From Polyporus tsugae (Eukaryota > Basidiomycota > Agaricomycetes > Polyporales > Polyporaceae): a DNA stretch of 64,000 bases. Shown here piece by piece: positions 22,050-33,091 of the stretch. The stretch is taken from assembly GCA_024305745.1 (NCBI GenBank), contig JAHRBS010000005.1:1240001-1304000 (forward strand). The letters are read 5' to 3'. Numbering within the stretch: the stretch's first letter is position 1; each line of letters begins with the position of its first letter. The notes under the pieces were generated by a model. The model was not told where the DNA came from and did not search any database. It saw nothing but the letters and a program-made list of their open reading frames with translations. Made by a program: the position numbers and the translations under genes.

Positions 22050-23250
22050 ATGACCTCAGGTCTACCACCACTCGCTCAAGCCTGCTCAGGCGCACTGGGT
22101 AGCGCAGCGGCGAACGCGATCTCGTATCCGCTCAGTCTCGTTGCGACCAAGTTGCAAACGACCAGCTCGCGCAAGTTCAGAGGAACCCGCGGCTTTTTGC
22201 TGCTCATCGGCCGTATTCTGGATAGGGAGGGCCTGGCAGGGCTGTATGATGGGTTACCAGCGGATACAGCGTCGACCCTTCTGTCAAAGTGCGTACAGTA
22301 TCGTGATTCCACTTGAGTGTCGTCCTAAGACTCCTAACTGACGACGCGACTGTCAGTTTTCTGTACTTCTACTTCTACACCCTCCTCCACGCCCTTGTAG
22401 CTCGACGACGCGCTTCTTCGCACGCTCCGCTACTCCAAACCGTCAAGCGCGCCGTTACCTCCCCCACGCGGCCGGTTCTTCTCGGTGCGCCGACAGAGCT
22501 AGCCATCGGTTTTATCGCCGGGGTAGCAAGCCGTGCGATCTCTACCCCCTTGAGCGTCATCACCGTACGTCTTCAGACAAGCGACGATGATGATGACGGC
22601 ACCGAAAGGGATGCGGAAGCTTCAGTCGTTTCCGACCCTGCCGCCGCCAAGAAGCGACGACCTGAGTTTAGCGAGGTCCTACGAAGCATATACATAGAGG
22701 AGTCGCTGTCAGGATTCTGGGCTGGTTCGTATCGCGCATATACACATGCTCCTCACGCTTATAACTGATTGCTTTCGCCGTCAGGTTTCCGCCCGGCACT
22801 CCCGCTCTGTATCTCCCCCGCCCTCACGTTCCTCCTCATGCGAATCTTGAGCCGCTTGCGCCTTCCCCGCAAATCTCCCCACTCGTCCCATCAGTCTGCG
22901 CTTGGCGCGTTCCTCGCGGGAGCGACCGCGAATGCGCTGACAGTCACGATCCTGTACCCACTCCTCCTCGCGAAGGTGCGCGTGCAGGCTGGCCGCGCCC
23001 GTGCGGGGTGGACGCTGTCGATGACGGACGTGTGGGCTGCGGCACTCAAGGCAGAGGGATGGCGCGGACTGTATGCGGCGCTTGGTGTGCAGATATTGAA
23101 AGGGTTTGTGAGCCAGGGGGTCACGATGCTTGTGAAGCAGCGGTATGTGTTTCCTCGCACGTTATCTTCCAGGGGAACACGGTCGTTAACTTCGCTGGAC
23201 ACTGTTTCAGGATCGAGCGCCGCGTGGTGAGACTGTACACTCAGAACTAG
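22050..23250 (+). CDS. Mitochondrial-carrier-family protein, peroxisomal PMP47/ANT1-like
   Basis: Solute carrier family 25 protein, likely an adenine-nucleotide or cofactor carrier of the peroxisomal membrane. Exons 22050-22288, 22357-22724, 22785-23142 and 23211-23250 sum to 334 aa, the usual length. Three repeats are visible: AISYPLSLVATKLQ, with the loop GLAGLYDGLPADTASTLLS; SRAISTPLSVITVRLQ, with ESLSGFWAGFRPALPL; and VTILYPLLLAKVRVQ, with GWRGLYAALGVQILKG. SNFLYFYFYTLLH after repeat 1 resembles PMP47-type carriers. The acidic residue of the mitochondrial P-x-D/E-x-x-K/R signature is replaced in all three repeats, as expected for the peroxisomal subgroup. The substrate is not deducible from sequence. 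A fragment of its 3' end is duplicated at 9.7-10.06 kb. Confidence 0.88.
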
Positions 23251-23269
23251 TCGGACAGGACACGCATGG

Positions 23270-24640
23270 GGGTGTTTCCAGATCGCTACTGGCATATTCG
23301 TCGCGTATTTATTCGTCTCCTTGGTGCGTCCCTGCATCTTTGCAGAAGTGGTGTTGTGTTCACGATTGAGACAGGTATCGTTAGTGTCTTTATGTTCAAT
23401 ACAAATACACTCGGTTTCTTGAAACGTCCAGAGCAGATCGACGCATCCGAATCCTAGAGCTTCTGCCCACTTATACAGGGACGTCGGAGATGAAAAAAAA
23501 AATGAAGCTTCGAGGGGCTGTAACTCTCCGAGCGACGCCAGGGGGGCACGCTGGAGATGCTGCGGCAGTGTTTGCCAACTGAGAACCGCCTGTGTTCTCC
23601 GGCTATTATGCCGGAGATCAGTTACCGCAGCACCCTTCGCGTTATCTTGACGCCGCGAACACCTCAGGTTCGGTGCGGAGCTTCGGAGTTTGAGGGTTGG
23701 GGTATATAACGTCCGACGCTTGTGGCGATGTCTCCCCAATGGACTCTTCCGCACGCCTGCATGTCAGTGCCCGGTTGTAGGTAACCCAGTCTGCTTGCGC
23801 GGTGCGTGTCTTGGCATTCTTCCACTCGCTACTCCACCGGTTGTCCACGCTCCGTGCTCGGTGTCTACGCATCCAGTTGCTGACGGCTCTTGATGTAACG
23901 TTGCAGGTCTCCTCAACTTACCGCCCGATGACGGCAGCGCCCACTCCACATGGAGAGGGACGCATTTGCCGCATCCCTTGCAGTTTGTGAGTAACAGTCC
24001 TTGTCTTCGATGTCCATCATCCTCTTCCCTATCTCGCCATCGAGCTCGCTGCGCACATTTGCTGCCCTTCATGTCACAATTGCATCATGCCACCCAACTC
24101 CAACCATTGCTGACCATCTGTTCTGGCCTTCAGCCGTCTTGTCTGCCATCACGCCGTTCCGGCTCCATCCTCTCCGTCCTACTAGCCTGTCCACTTCAGC
24201 CTTCGACGAATCCTCGGCCTGACCGTCCCACGAGGTCGCCCTTCAAGTTTATCCTCTCCGCTACTAGTGCATATCCCTGAGAACACGAACGACTCCAAAC
24301 GAGCGTTCGTGCACCGCTCACGTCGGGCTGTGTTGGCCGTCGCTGTTGCGATCGCTTGAGCCCCGCGTGAGCGTTCACAAAACAATTACCCCAGGACATC
24401 CCTCCGCGACTTGCGCCGGCGCCCAGTGCGCGCGCAGCCGCGATGGCACCACCGTCAAGCCCGCAGGAGCTGTGGAGCCATATATTACGTAGACGTATCT
24501 CTCTCGACGGTCGCATTTGAATATCATTTGTAGTTCGCTCTCGTGATCTGCTAGCTCGGATGGGTGAAAATCGGTCTCTGTGGTGAAGTTGTTGCGCGAA
24601 GTGAACATTTATTAAGGGGCTGGAGAACGTAGTTTCCCAG
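23270..24640 (+). repeat. Right copy of the inverted duplicated locus
   Basis: Partner of 10853-12290 in reverse orientation. A TATA-like GGGGTATATAACGTCC at about 23697-23712 lies roughly 40 bp before ATGGACTCTTCC. A GTAACC donor-like site and a downstream exon-like block ending CTTGCAGTTT-GTGAGT follow. In this copy the first ORF stops after about 13 codons (MDSSARLHVSARL), whereas the left copy runs through the same position. Both may be decayed members of an unidentified family. A sub-block at about 23475-23585 has the opposite relative orientation to its flanks when compared with the left copy. Confidence 0.7.
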
Positions 24641-25249
24641 GTGGGTTTCGAAGAATTCCTGGCTACAGTTGATGTACAGATGGTTTCGAGCTGAGAACTG
24701 GGGCATGAGCCTGAGAGCTGAGGTCGGACTCGGACGATGTTGAGGATGGTGAGGGCATCAACTGTTAGTACGATGGATGCGATAGAAGTGTCGGTTACCT
24801 GTTGCGATTCCGCGTAGTACAGCTTACTATGTGTACTTGGACTTGATTGCGCCCTCAGACTCGGAGAGTTCACTGCGCCATTTTTCACGTACAGTACGGG
24901 CCGAGCTCCAGGTTGGCTGCGGCTGCTCTTCACAAATATGGCATTGACTCGTTAAATCGACTTGGAGAACTTCAAGAACAGCGACACAAACACTGGCAGG
25001 AGCGGGACGCATAGACGACAGATTGAGCGACTCAGATCCACAACAACTATCCAACCGTGTAGCCGACTACCACCGACTGACCGACCGACCGACCTACCCT
25101 AAGCATGCGCTAGACGAGGGGGCGGACGTCCATCATGAGACGGAGACAGCGAGCGGACGTTCAGATCTGTCCGGATGCACGGAGATGATCAGATCGGCCG
25201 TGGTGAACGATTAGCGGCAGCGCTCGATTCTGCGAGATTGGGACAACGC
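24641..25249. other. Intergenic, no gene seen
   Basis: No supported ORF. A short GACC-rich run, CCGACTGACCGACCGACCGACC, occurs near 25072. Confidence 0.4.
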
Positions 25250-25867
25250 TCACCTAGCACGGAGGTTGCTAAGGAGACGTTCCAAGACCTTGGCATTCTG
25301 AGCCAGAATTACCTCGTTTTGAGCCAGAAGTATGAGTTGAGCTCGCAACTGACGCTCGGCGATGTCATGGAACCCAGAGGGGAGAGGGTCGACGGGGGCT
25401 TGATGGGGCAGGGCCACTACGTCCTTGTGCAGGGCGTTGAGGTTGTGGCCCGTGCTGTCGCTGTCGATCTTGGCAGTCACAGTGGTGACATGCGCGGCGA
25501 GGCGCTGGTCGAGAGAGTCGAACAATTGGTCAATGCTGCTGACGTTCTGCTCCGGGAGGTTGTCGATGTTTTGTCCGAGGTGGTTGTCGACGTCCTGCCT
25601 GAGGCTGTTGACATCCTGCCCGAGGTTGTCGACCTTCGCCCCAATGCTGTCGACATTCTCCTCAATGCTGTCGACCTTGTCCACGATGCTGTCGAGTTGG
25701 TTCGTCAGGTGCCGATCGAGGGTCTTGACCGCTTCCGATTTCTCCTGGACAGCAGAGAAGATGCTGCGATAAACGTAGGCGGCGGTAGGGTTTAACGTGG
25801 CGATATCGTTATGAACGAGGAGGAGCGAGCTATTATGGACCGTGGATCCCAGTTCATCGAGGGCCAT
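25250..25867 (-). CDS. Coiled-coil heptad-repeat protein, unknown
   Basis: Read from the first ATG (25867) this encodes 205 aa; the frame is open further upstream and a TTTTAG acceptor-like site at about 25903 suggests an additional 5' exon. Residues about 60-115 are tandem heptads: VDKVDSI, EENVDSI, GAKVDNL, GQDVNSL, RQDVDNH. Hydrophobic residues are at a fixed spacing of seven, typical of a coiled coil. The C-terminus (ERQLRAQLILLAQNEVILA) is also amphipathic. No enzymatic domain or signal peptide is visible. Such short proteins in mushrooms often occur as multigene families of unknown role. It is divergent from CHL1 on the other side. Confidence 0.55.
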   Translation of the reverse strand: MALDELGSTVHNSSLLLVHNDIATLNPTAAYVYRSIFSAVQEKSEAVKTLDRHLTNQLDSIVDKVDSIEENVDSIGAKVDNLGQDVNSLRQDVDNHLGQNIDNLPEQNVSSIDQLFDSLDQRLAAHVTTVTAKIDSDSTGHNLNALHKDVVALPHQAPVDPLPSGFHDIAERQLRAQLILLAQNEVILAQNAKVLERLLSNLRAR

Positions 25868-26342
25868 GTTCTGAGAGTCCTGGGCATGGCCCTGCTCGGA
25901 TTCTAAAACAATGAAGTGAACTTGAATTCGATTACTGAGGTCGTATAATCTCACAAAGTTCGCGCTGCCGCAGTGCCAGCTGCTCACCAACTACTTAAAG
26001 GTTGGGCGTGTTTGGCAACGCGTCCCCAGCGGCTACGTGGGGCCCAAGCCCTAAGTCATCTCCTCCATTCAATGGAAAAGCGACTGGGAAGAAGAACATC
26101 GAACGGCTGCGAGGGAGGGATGACTGGGGTGACTCGGAGTGACAAGCCGCGAATCCAGGCGCAGGCTGTGCAAGCGGCCTCATCAGTCGCGTTACGTCAC
26201 GCGAACACACGCGTCTCGTCACGCTCCCTACTGCCAGGCGCGTGCTGGCGTCACTCCGCAGGCGCCTTTGTTTGTTGTTCCACTTAGCCACGACGACCCA
26301 ACCTCTTCCCCACATTGACATTGAAAACCACGATTGAAAAGG

Positions 26343-29300
26343 ATGTCTCTCAAGCTTCCAACACCCACCGACTTTACTGCATTTCCATTCAAGCCCTACG
26401 ATATCCAGCTCGACCTCATGCGACAAGTCTTCTCCGCCATCGAACACAAGAAAGTCGCGATCACAGAGAGTCCAACAGGGACTGTAAGTCGCATATTGAC
26501 TACACGTAGTTTTTAATCTCACTGTACCACAGGGGAAAACGCTCAGTCTGCTGTGCGCGTCGCTCACATGGCTGAAGGACGAACAACACAGGGCGCGTAC
26601 TGGCGAACTGGAGTCCGACGGCGCATCCGCTGACGGTGACAGTAAAAGCCACCCCATGATACGTTCTGGATAGTAACACAATACCTAGGTTCAGACTGGG
26701 TCCTCGCGCAAACCATCGAGCGCCGTCGTCGACAGCTCGAAGCCGAGGACCTGGAGTATGCAGAACGCCTTGCCACCGCCCGGAAACGCGAAGCTCAGCT
26801 GCGAAAGCTCTCCCGTGGGCATGTGCGCAAGAAACTAGTAGGTATTTCAATCTCGTTTTCCCAATCCCTGGCCCTCATCTGCGTTCCAAAAAGCGACTCG
26901 AACCCGAGCTCGACGCCGCTCCCGACTCCGGCGACGACGAGGCCGCGTTCTTGCCCGACTCCGACGAGGGAGATGACGAGAAGAGCAACATTTCCCCGGC
27001 GGTGCTCGCCCTCATGCGCAAGTGCGTTCGATCGCCCTACTAAATTTCGTCTTCTTGTACTCATCAGGAGAGTTCTCCAGATTACAGGGCCCAACATCGT
27101 CACCAGACTCCGAGAAAGAGCCTACCTGCACGAAGATCTACTACGCCTCCCGAACGCACTCGCAGCTCGCACAGGTTCTGCACGAACTCGAGAAGCTCAA
27201 GATCACGCTCAACGTCGCAGTGCCGTCCGCCCCATCTCTGTCCGCAGCCGCGCGCAAGCCTCCAGACTCGAATCGCGGTTGTCATGGAAAGCGACCTGCT
27301 GAGCAGAATGAGGGTGAAGACAGTGGAGGGGATCACATAGGCACAGGTCCCCGCGCGGTGTCACTAGGGTCGCGAAAACAACTCTGCATCAACGAGCAGC
27401 TGAGAGGGAGAGCAGGCGACCTCGACGAGGCGTGTCGACAAATGCTAGGAGGTGACAATAACTCTTCCTCGGATTTGCGTGCGAGACACTTATAAATCAG
27501 TGTATAGAAAAAGGGAAGAAGCGGTGTCCACACCTCCCGCCCGCAGATGAGGAGACGCGGATGCTAGACTTGAGAGACCAGATATTGGTACATTTTCCTT
27601 TTAGCTACGCAATACGCAGCATCCAGACGGAGCTGAGCTGACTGGCGCGATCAAGGCGACGCCTAAAGACATCGAAGAGCTTTCCAGCATCGGCCAAGCT
27701 GCCGACACCTGCCCGTATTTCGGCTCGCGGCGCGCAATCCCACAGGCGCAGGTTCGTGCCACTGCCCATCCACCCGCGTCCCGGTGATAATGTATGTACC
27801 GACGACGCCTAATACCGATCGCAGATCGTCCTCCTCCCATACAACCTCCTCCTGCAGAAGACCGCACGCGAAGCCCTCGGTATCGACCTCGCCGGCCAGG
27901 TCGTCGTCATCGACGAGGCGCACAGTGCGTTCCCCGTTCCTCCCTCCCTCCCTCATTTTCTCCCTTCCTTTCATCCCCTGCTTCCCCTTAGTTGAACGAG
28001 AACTGACCTCGCTCCACCCGCGCCCCGGGCAGACCTGATCTCGACCCTCCTCTCGCTCTCGACGACGCGCCTCCCGCTGCGCACCCTCGCCGCCGCGCGG
28101 CACCAGCTCGGCATCTACCTCGCGCGCTTCCGCACGCGCCTGTCCACCGTGCATTCCCTCCACCTGAAGCGGCTCACGAACGTGCTCGACGCGCTCGCGA
28201 AGTTCGCGGAGGAGTGGCGCGAGGCGCAGCTGAGCCCCGGTGCCGGTACCACCGCGACCGATCGCGAACAGGGGAAGCTCGGTCCAGGGAAGGGGAAGAC
28301 CGCGAAGGGGCCGTGGGCGGGAGTCGAGGTGATGACGAGCGGGGAGCTGATGGCGCGGTTGGGAAGGAAGGCGGAGGGGGTGAACCTGCTAGAGATCGAG
28401 AAGTATTTGCGGGAGAGCAAGGTGCGCGCTGCCCTGCTCCCGGTCTTGGAGTCCATGTCAAGGCTGAGCGCTGAGTGCTGGGCGTGTGGTGGCAGATCGC
28501 GCGGAAGATATCTGGGTATTCGGTAAAGGAACTGGAGAAGGCCGCAGGGCAAGGTGCGTCCCCTCAGCATCGGCATTGAAGGAGGACGGAGCGCGACGAG
28601 CTGAGGGTGCCATCCGCAGACACGGTAAAGCTCGCGAAGCTTGCACGACTGACGAACACGACTCCGCCCTTGCACGCGGTGGAGAGCTTCATCGTCGCCC
28701 TCGCCGCGTCGAGTGACGGTGCGTGCTCGTATGTCCCTTCATGACCCCGTGGTATGGTACGAATGAATATATGTGGCTGTAGACGGACGAGTGAACTTCA
28801 GCCTCGTCGACGGCTCAGTCGAGATCAAATACCAGCACCTGAACCCTGCGACGTACTTCCAAGAGGTCGTCGACACCGCGCGCTCCGTCATCCTCGCAGG
28901 CGGGACCATGTCGCCGGTACGCGTTCCATCTCTCTTCCTCTCAGATATCGCTTCGGTACACGCCAATCGCTGACCCACGCCACGCAAATCGAATACAGAT
29001 GTCGGACGTCGTGAACCAGCTCTTCGCCAGCCTCCCACAGGAGCGCCTCGTGACGTTCTCGTGCGGGCACATCATCCCCGCGTCGAACCTACAGACGCTC
29101 GTCCTCAAGAAGGGGCCGAGGGGCGGGGAGCTGACGTTCAAGTTCCAACAACGCGGAGACGATTCTCTTGTGCGTTTTCCCAGCCCACCCTTCCGTTAAT
29201 ATCGGGGAACGAGCACTGACGTGAAAATGGGTACGCGAAGATCGCAGAGCTCGGCCAGATCCTCCTGAACTTCACGAACGTCGTGCCGGCGGGCATGGTC

Positions 29301-30125
29301 GTGTTCGTCCCGAGCTACGGATTTCTGAACGTCGTGACTGAGAAGTGGAAAACGAGTGGAGTGCTGGAGAAGCTAGGCGCGAAGAAGAAGGTGCGCCTTG
29401 TCTTCCGGCTGGGCTTTCCGATTTCGACTGATCGAGTTGCCCACGCAGGTCTTCTCGGAGCCGCAGGAGAGCAACGAGGTCGAAGCCGTCCTCAGAGACT
29501 ACGCCGCGGCGGTGAAGGACAGTCAGGTGCGCCGTCCCCCGTTTCGCCCATACCCGCAATGACAAACACAACGGTAGGGTCCCACGACGGAAGGCACGAA
29601 GAAGCGGGGCGCGCTCCTGTTCGCCGTCGTCGGCGCGAAGCTCTCCGAGGGCCTCAACTTCACAGACGACCTCGCGCGCGCGGTCGTCATCGTCGGCCTG
29701 CCATTCGCGAACCTCGGCTCGCCCGAGCTGCGCGAGCGCATGAGCTACGTCAACCGGCTCCAGCAGCAGCAGCAGCAACAACATCCGAGGGCGGCGGGCG
29801 TGAAGGACGCGGGGACGGAGCTGTACGAGAACATGTGCATGAACGCGGTGAACCAGAGCATAGGTGCGTCTTCGTGCTCTCGGTGCTCCGGATCCTGTCC
29901 CTTGATAGTAGTGCTCAACGTGGAACTTTGTACTCGTGGATAGGCCGCGCGATCCGACATCGAGGGGACTGGGCTGCGCTCGTGTTGGTCGATTGCCGGT
30001 ACGCCTCGCCGAGGATACGGGGGAAGCTGCCCAAGTGGATCGAGGCGGGTACTGTGGTTACGGACAGCTTCGGGCAGGCTGTGAAGGAGCTCGGAAGGTT
30101 CTATCGGGAGAAGAGGGGCGGGTAG
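26343..30125 (+). CDS. CHL1: CHL1/DDX11-family ATP-dependent DNA helicase
   Basis: Superfamily 2 XPD-like Fe-S helicase needed for sister-chromatid cohesion and replication-fork processing in the nucleus. Roughly 15 exons and about 900 aa, the family's normal size. Motifs in order: PYDIQLDLM (Q-motif region), [14 protein letters not shown] (Walker A, split by an intron after GT), [14 protein letters not shown] (motif Ia), four Fe-S cysteines in QLCIN, EACRQ, KRCPH and [20 protein letters not shown] (DEAH), [26 protein letters not shown] and [14 protein letters not shown] (motif VI). It ends with a helicase C-terminal tail. One intron, about 27590-27621, would be only 32 nt. A Q7 stretch from a CAG/CAA run (about 29758-29780) interrupts the end of SYVNRLQ. 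A decayed copy of exons near the 3' end lies at 10.1-10.6 kb. Confidence 0.92.
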
Positions 30126-30445
30126 GTGAGCATGCGGTCTGTACAGAGCGATGGGATGTTGTATGCACTAGCGTCCAGAACGTCCAGAACGTCGATCTCC
30201 CGCGTGAGCCGTGTCTCACGTCCGCCTGCGTCTTCAACCGGTGAACGACGAGGAAGCGTGGCGAGTGTCCCCTACGCCCCAACATTTGTAGACCCATATT
30301 TGAATGGGGTCCCTTCATGAACAGTCGGTGCGTGTGTTCACTCTGGCTGTATGCAGACCAGCGGAATGGCACGTTGTAGACACAAGGGGAGTCGCCTTTG
30401 CGCATTATGGTACAGCGTTGATACACGGATTATTATTTGGTTCTT
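30126..30445. other. Convergent intergenic between CHL1 and YCII-like gene
   Basis: 3' flanks of two convergent genes. No ORF with support. It includes a direct repeat of GTCCAGAAC at about 30175-30192. Confidence 0.4.
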
Positions 30446-30895
30446 TCATTCCCTCCATGGGTGCGCCTTGGCCGAGACCCAAGGATGGATGAACGTCTTC
30501 TCCTTATCCCACTGCCACACCACGGAACGGGCAGTTAGTAGCAGCCACACCGACCGAGTTCGGTCAGAGTACACGTACGACGTTGCCCGTCCAGTATACG
30601 TCGCTCTCGAGGAGGGCCTTCACCTCAGCGTACGACGCCGCCTCGACGATCCTGAGCGACCCGGCCACGTTCCGTTCGGCGTTCGGGCTGTCGAGGGCTT
30701 CGTTCGGGGAGAGGATCGCGCCTCCCAACCCTGCGTGACGGTGTCAGCATGTTCGACATGCTCAAAGGAAGGAGGCTACGCACTAATCCTGGGCTCCTTC
30801 GCCGAATTGGCAAGGTGGGCTTCGCGAACCTTGAGACGACGCTCCGGCGCGCCTTCGTCGGTGTAATCGGGGGCGTAGACAACGAAGTGCGGCAT
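30446..30895 (-). CDS. YCII-related domain protein
   Basis: Small cytosolic protein of the YciI-like dimeric alpha/beta-barrel family, for which no firm enzymatic role is known. Exons 30895-30784, 30730-30579 and 30511-30446 sum to exactly 109 aa, with introns of 53 and 67 nt. The sequence begins MPHFVVYAPDYTDEGAPERR and continues with LKVREAHL, GGAILSPNEALD, NVAGSLRIVEAASYAEVKAL and ESDVYWTGNVWDKEKTFIHP. The family's conserved His of the REAHL segment and the Asp of ESDVY are present. The gene is divergent from ISA2, sharing a 259-bp promoter region. Confidence 0.88.
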
Positions 30896-31154
30896 CTCTC
30901 CGCTCTGCAGTTGAGTTCGAGTGTGTGACGACTGACCTTTATCGATTAATTCATCTCTTATATATCACTACGCTGAGTGTCCAGAACCAGCGAGTTGAGA
31001 GAGCGGTGAGATTGAACTGGCCTCCGTAAGCCATGGTCACTGGGAGCTCATGTGAGTGCAGGCGCGCGTCGGGCTAGGCCGTTCGCCTCGCGCTTGGTAA
31101 GCGACTCAGCGACTTGGACTTGCTCTCCGACGACGGCGACCACGACTTCAAACG
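30896..31154. promoter_or_regulatory. Divergent promoter of YCII-like gene and ISA2
   Basis: 259 bp between the two divergent ATGs. A TATA-like TTATATATCAC is near 30956, in an A/T-rich island within an otherwise GC-balanced region. Confidence 0.4.
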
Positions 31155-32092
31155 ATGCCTCCAACGTCCTCTAACTATCTGCTTCGGCAGTTCATCACGA
31201 CTCCTCCACGCTGTTCGCGCGACTCTGCCAGTGTGTCGTTGAGAAGCTGGTCCTCCGACGCGTCGCGCAGTTCTACGACCTCCCGACCTGCGTTCTGTTT
31301 GAGTCGATCTACATCTGCACCTATACCTCATCGTTCTGGACCTTCGCACCTGTCCTCTCTCAGGAATACCCGGAGAACATTCGTCTCAACTTCGTCAACA
31401 CGAGCCGCCATTGCGCAGCGTCCGCCCTCACATAGAACGCAACTAGTCTCATATCCCTCCCCTTCGGAGACGCGAGAGGAAGATGAGGACGAGGATGAGC
31501 GCGACGTGGAGTTTGTACCTCCGGAGGAGGCCGTGTTAGAAATGACTGATAGAGCAGCCGAGGTATGTGCGTCCGTCTACTCGTCTATCATGTCTTGCGG
31601 TATCTCAACCATGCTGGTCCTTGGATGTCGGTCATGTAGCAACTCCGTTCGATAGCAAGACGAGAGAACAACGATGCATCTGCGTTACGAATTGCAGTAG
31701 AAAGCGGAGGGTGTCACGGATACCAGTACAAGATGGAGCTTGCGAAGAAGCGCGAGCCGGACGACTAGTGCGTTCTCACCACCTTCTCCATTCCGTCCCC
31801 TGGCTGCTAACCGAGGCCGCGGGGCGTGGATACAGTCATTTTGCGCACCCGCAGATACAGCCCTCCAATATATACGTCGACGCCGTGTCCATGACGCTAC
31901 TGAAGGGTTCGATCATCGACTTTGCAACAGAGCTCATCGGCAGCAGTTTCCGCATCGTGGAGAACCCTCAGGTCAGTCATGTTTCACTTTCAGCTACCCA
32001 TTGCACGCACATGATACAGTTACTGACCGGTCGGTTTTCAGGCAAAGGGCAGTGGCTGTGGATGCGGTGTCAGTTGGGAGCTCAAGCTCTAA
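31155..32092 (+). CDS. ISA2: Mitochondrial iron-sulfur assembly protein Isa2 (A-type)
   Basis: A-type carrier acting late in mitochondrial Fe-S cluster assembly, with Isa1, to mature [4Fe-4S] proteins. Exons 31155-31562, 31640-31767, 31836-31971 and 32042-32092 sum to 240 aa. The first about 85 residues are Ser/Arg-rich and nearly free of acidic residues (RQFITTPPRCSRDSASV), as expected for a mitochondrial presequence. An acidic linker (EEDEDEDERD) follows. The core has ALRIAVESGGCHGYQYKMEL, KGSIIDFATELIGSSFRI and KGSGCGCGVSWEL. The invariant Cys pattern G-C-H-G-Y and G-C-G-C-G is complete; the GxSGF/Y form with the GCHGYQY variant points to Isa2 over Isa1. Confidence 0.92.
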
Positions 32093-32492
32093 CGGACCGA
32101 GGACAATCTAGACATGAAATCTACGCATACATGTACAGGTATAATACGATTATATCCCCGTTTGCTCATCCAATCCCCACTGTGACCTTCCCGTTTGTGT
32201 GGATACCTGCGTTCCGCGTGCTTACACAGGTGTTCGCATCGTCGTCTTCCTGCTTACGGTGGGTACCGCAGTACATCGGTTGCTTCATACCTCAATCCCT
32301 TCGCAGCTTCCCTCCTTACTCAGCGTCTCACAAAGGAACACCTGGGCGCAGTCATTCGTCGACAAACATTCACACGTACTTACCAAGTATTGTCATGTGC
32401 ACAACTTCGCAGGTGAACGATTTCCCAGGCAGGATTGTTGATAAAAGCGTCTCGAAACGGTGGCCTTCGCAACCACGCATTGCTTTACAGCG
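32093..32492. other. Intergenic, no gene seen
   Basis: 5' flank of the following small gene. Short ORFs overlap without domain support. Confidence 0.35.
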
Positions 32493-33091
32493 ATGACGGA
32501 CAAGACCTTCAGACTCGTTACCGTGAACACCGCGCCAGAGCGCGCGAAGAGGCTCATCGGTCGCGTCGTTGAGGACGTCAAGGACAAATACACCATCGTG
32601 TACGTTGCGAACGTAGAAAGTAGGCGCTCCTCCGAACCTCGTATGCCGATCTTACGCTGATCTTCGGACGCGCAGAAATCGAAGACGTCAAAGCGACGGT
32701 GGAGAGAGAACAGCCGAACGTTCTCGTAAGTCCAAAGAGTTGCACGACGATGCCTCGCCCTTATCGTCAACATCTACAGTTTACCGCATCGATGTGGACA
32801 CCAGAGCAGGCTCAGGTGCGAAATCATAAACTGAAAGTAATGTGAATTTTTTGCTCACTCGTACGCGTTGCTTCTAGGAGATCGTGGGGATCGCAAAGGC
32901 GACGATCCCCGGAATCAAGACGTTCAGCCTTCCCCAGGGCCTTCAGGTCGAGAAAGGGCCGGATGCGGTCGTGGAGTATATCAAGGAGAACATTCCCGCC
33001 CTCCTCGGTTCGTGGTGTATCCTGCATCTGTGACGACCAAAATTATCCACACCGAAGTCTCTATTGTGCAGACACTTGCTCGCCCGAGTAG
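32493..33091 (+). CDS. 120-aa protein of unknown function
   Basis: Five exons, 32493-32619, 32676-32725, 32780-32815, 32878-33007 and 33072-33091, sum to exactly 120 aa. The protein reads MTDKTFRLVTVNTAPERAKR, then LIGRVVEDVKDKYTIVYVAN, KIEDVKATVEREQPNVLFTA, SMWTPEQAQEIVGIAKATIP, GIKTFSLPQGLQVEKGPDAV and VEYIKENIPALL. Alternating beta-strand and helix segments suggest a compact alpha/beta fold with a Rossmann-like look, without a signal peptide or membrane span. I do not recognise a named family. All splice sites are canonical and codon phase closes, so it is very likely a real gene. An alternative end without the last intron would replace the final five residues. Confidence 0.75.

Noticed and set aside
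24361..24640. Independent gene at the right end of the duplicated locus
   Set aside because: Conserved with the left copy as DNA (CCCCAGGACATCCCTCCGCG) but frames differ between copies.
25060..25100. CCGA-type tandem run as a CRISPR or satellite array
   Set aside because: Only about four 4-bp units, no spacers; a simple slippage tract in a eukaryotic genome.
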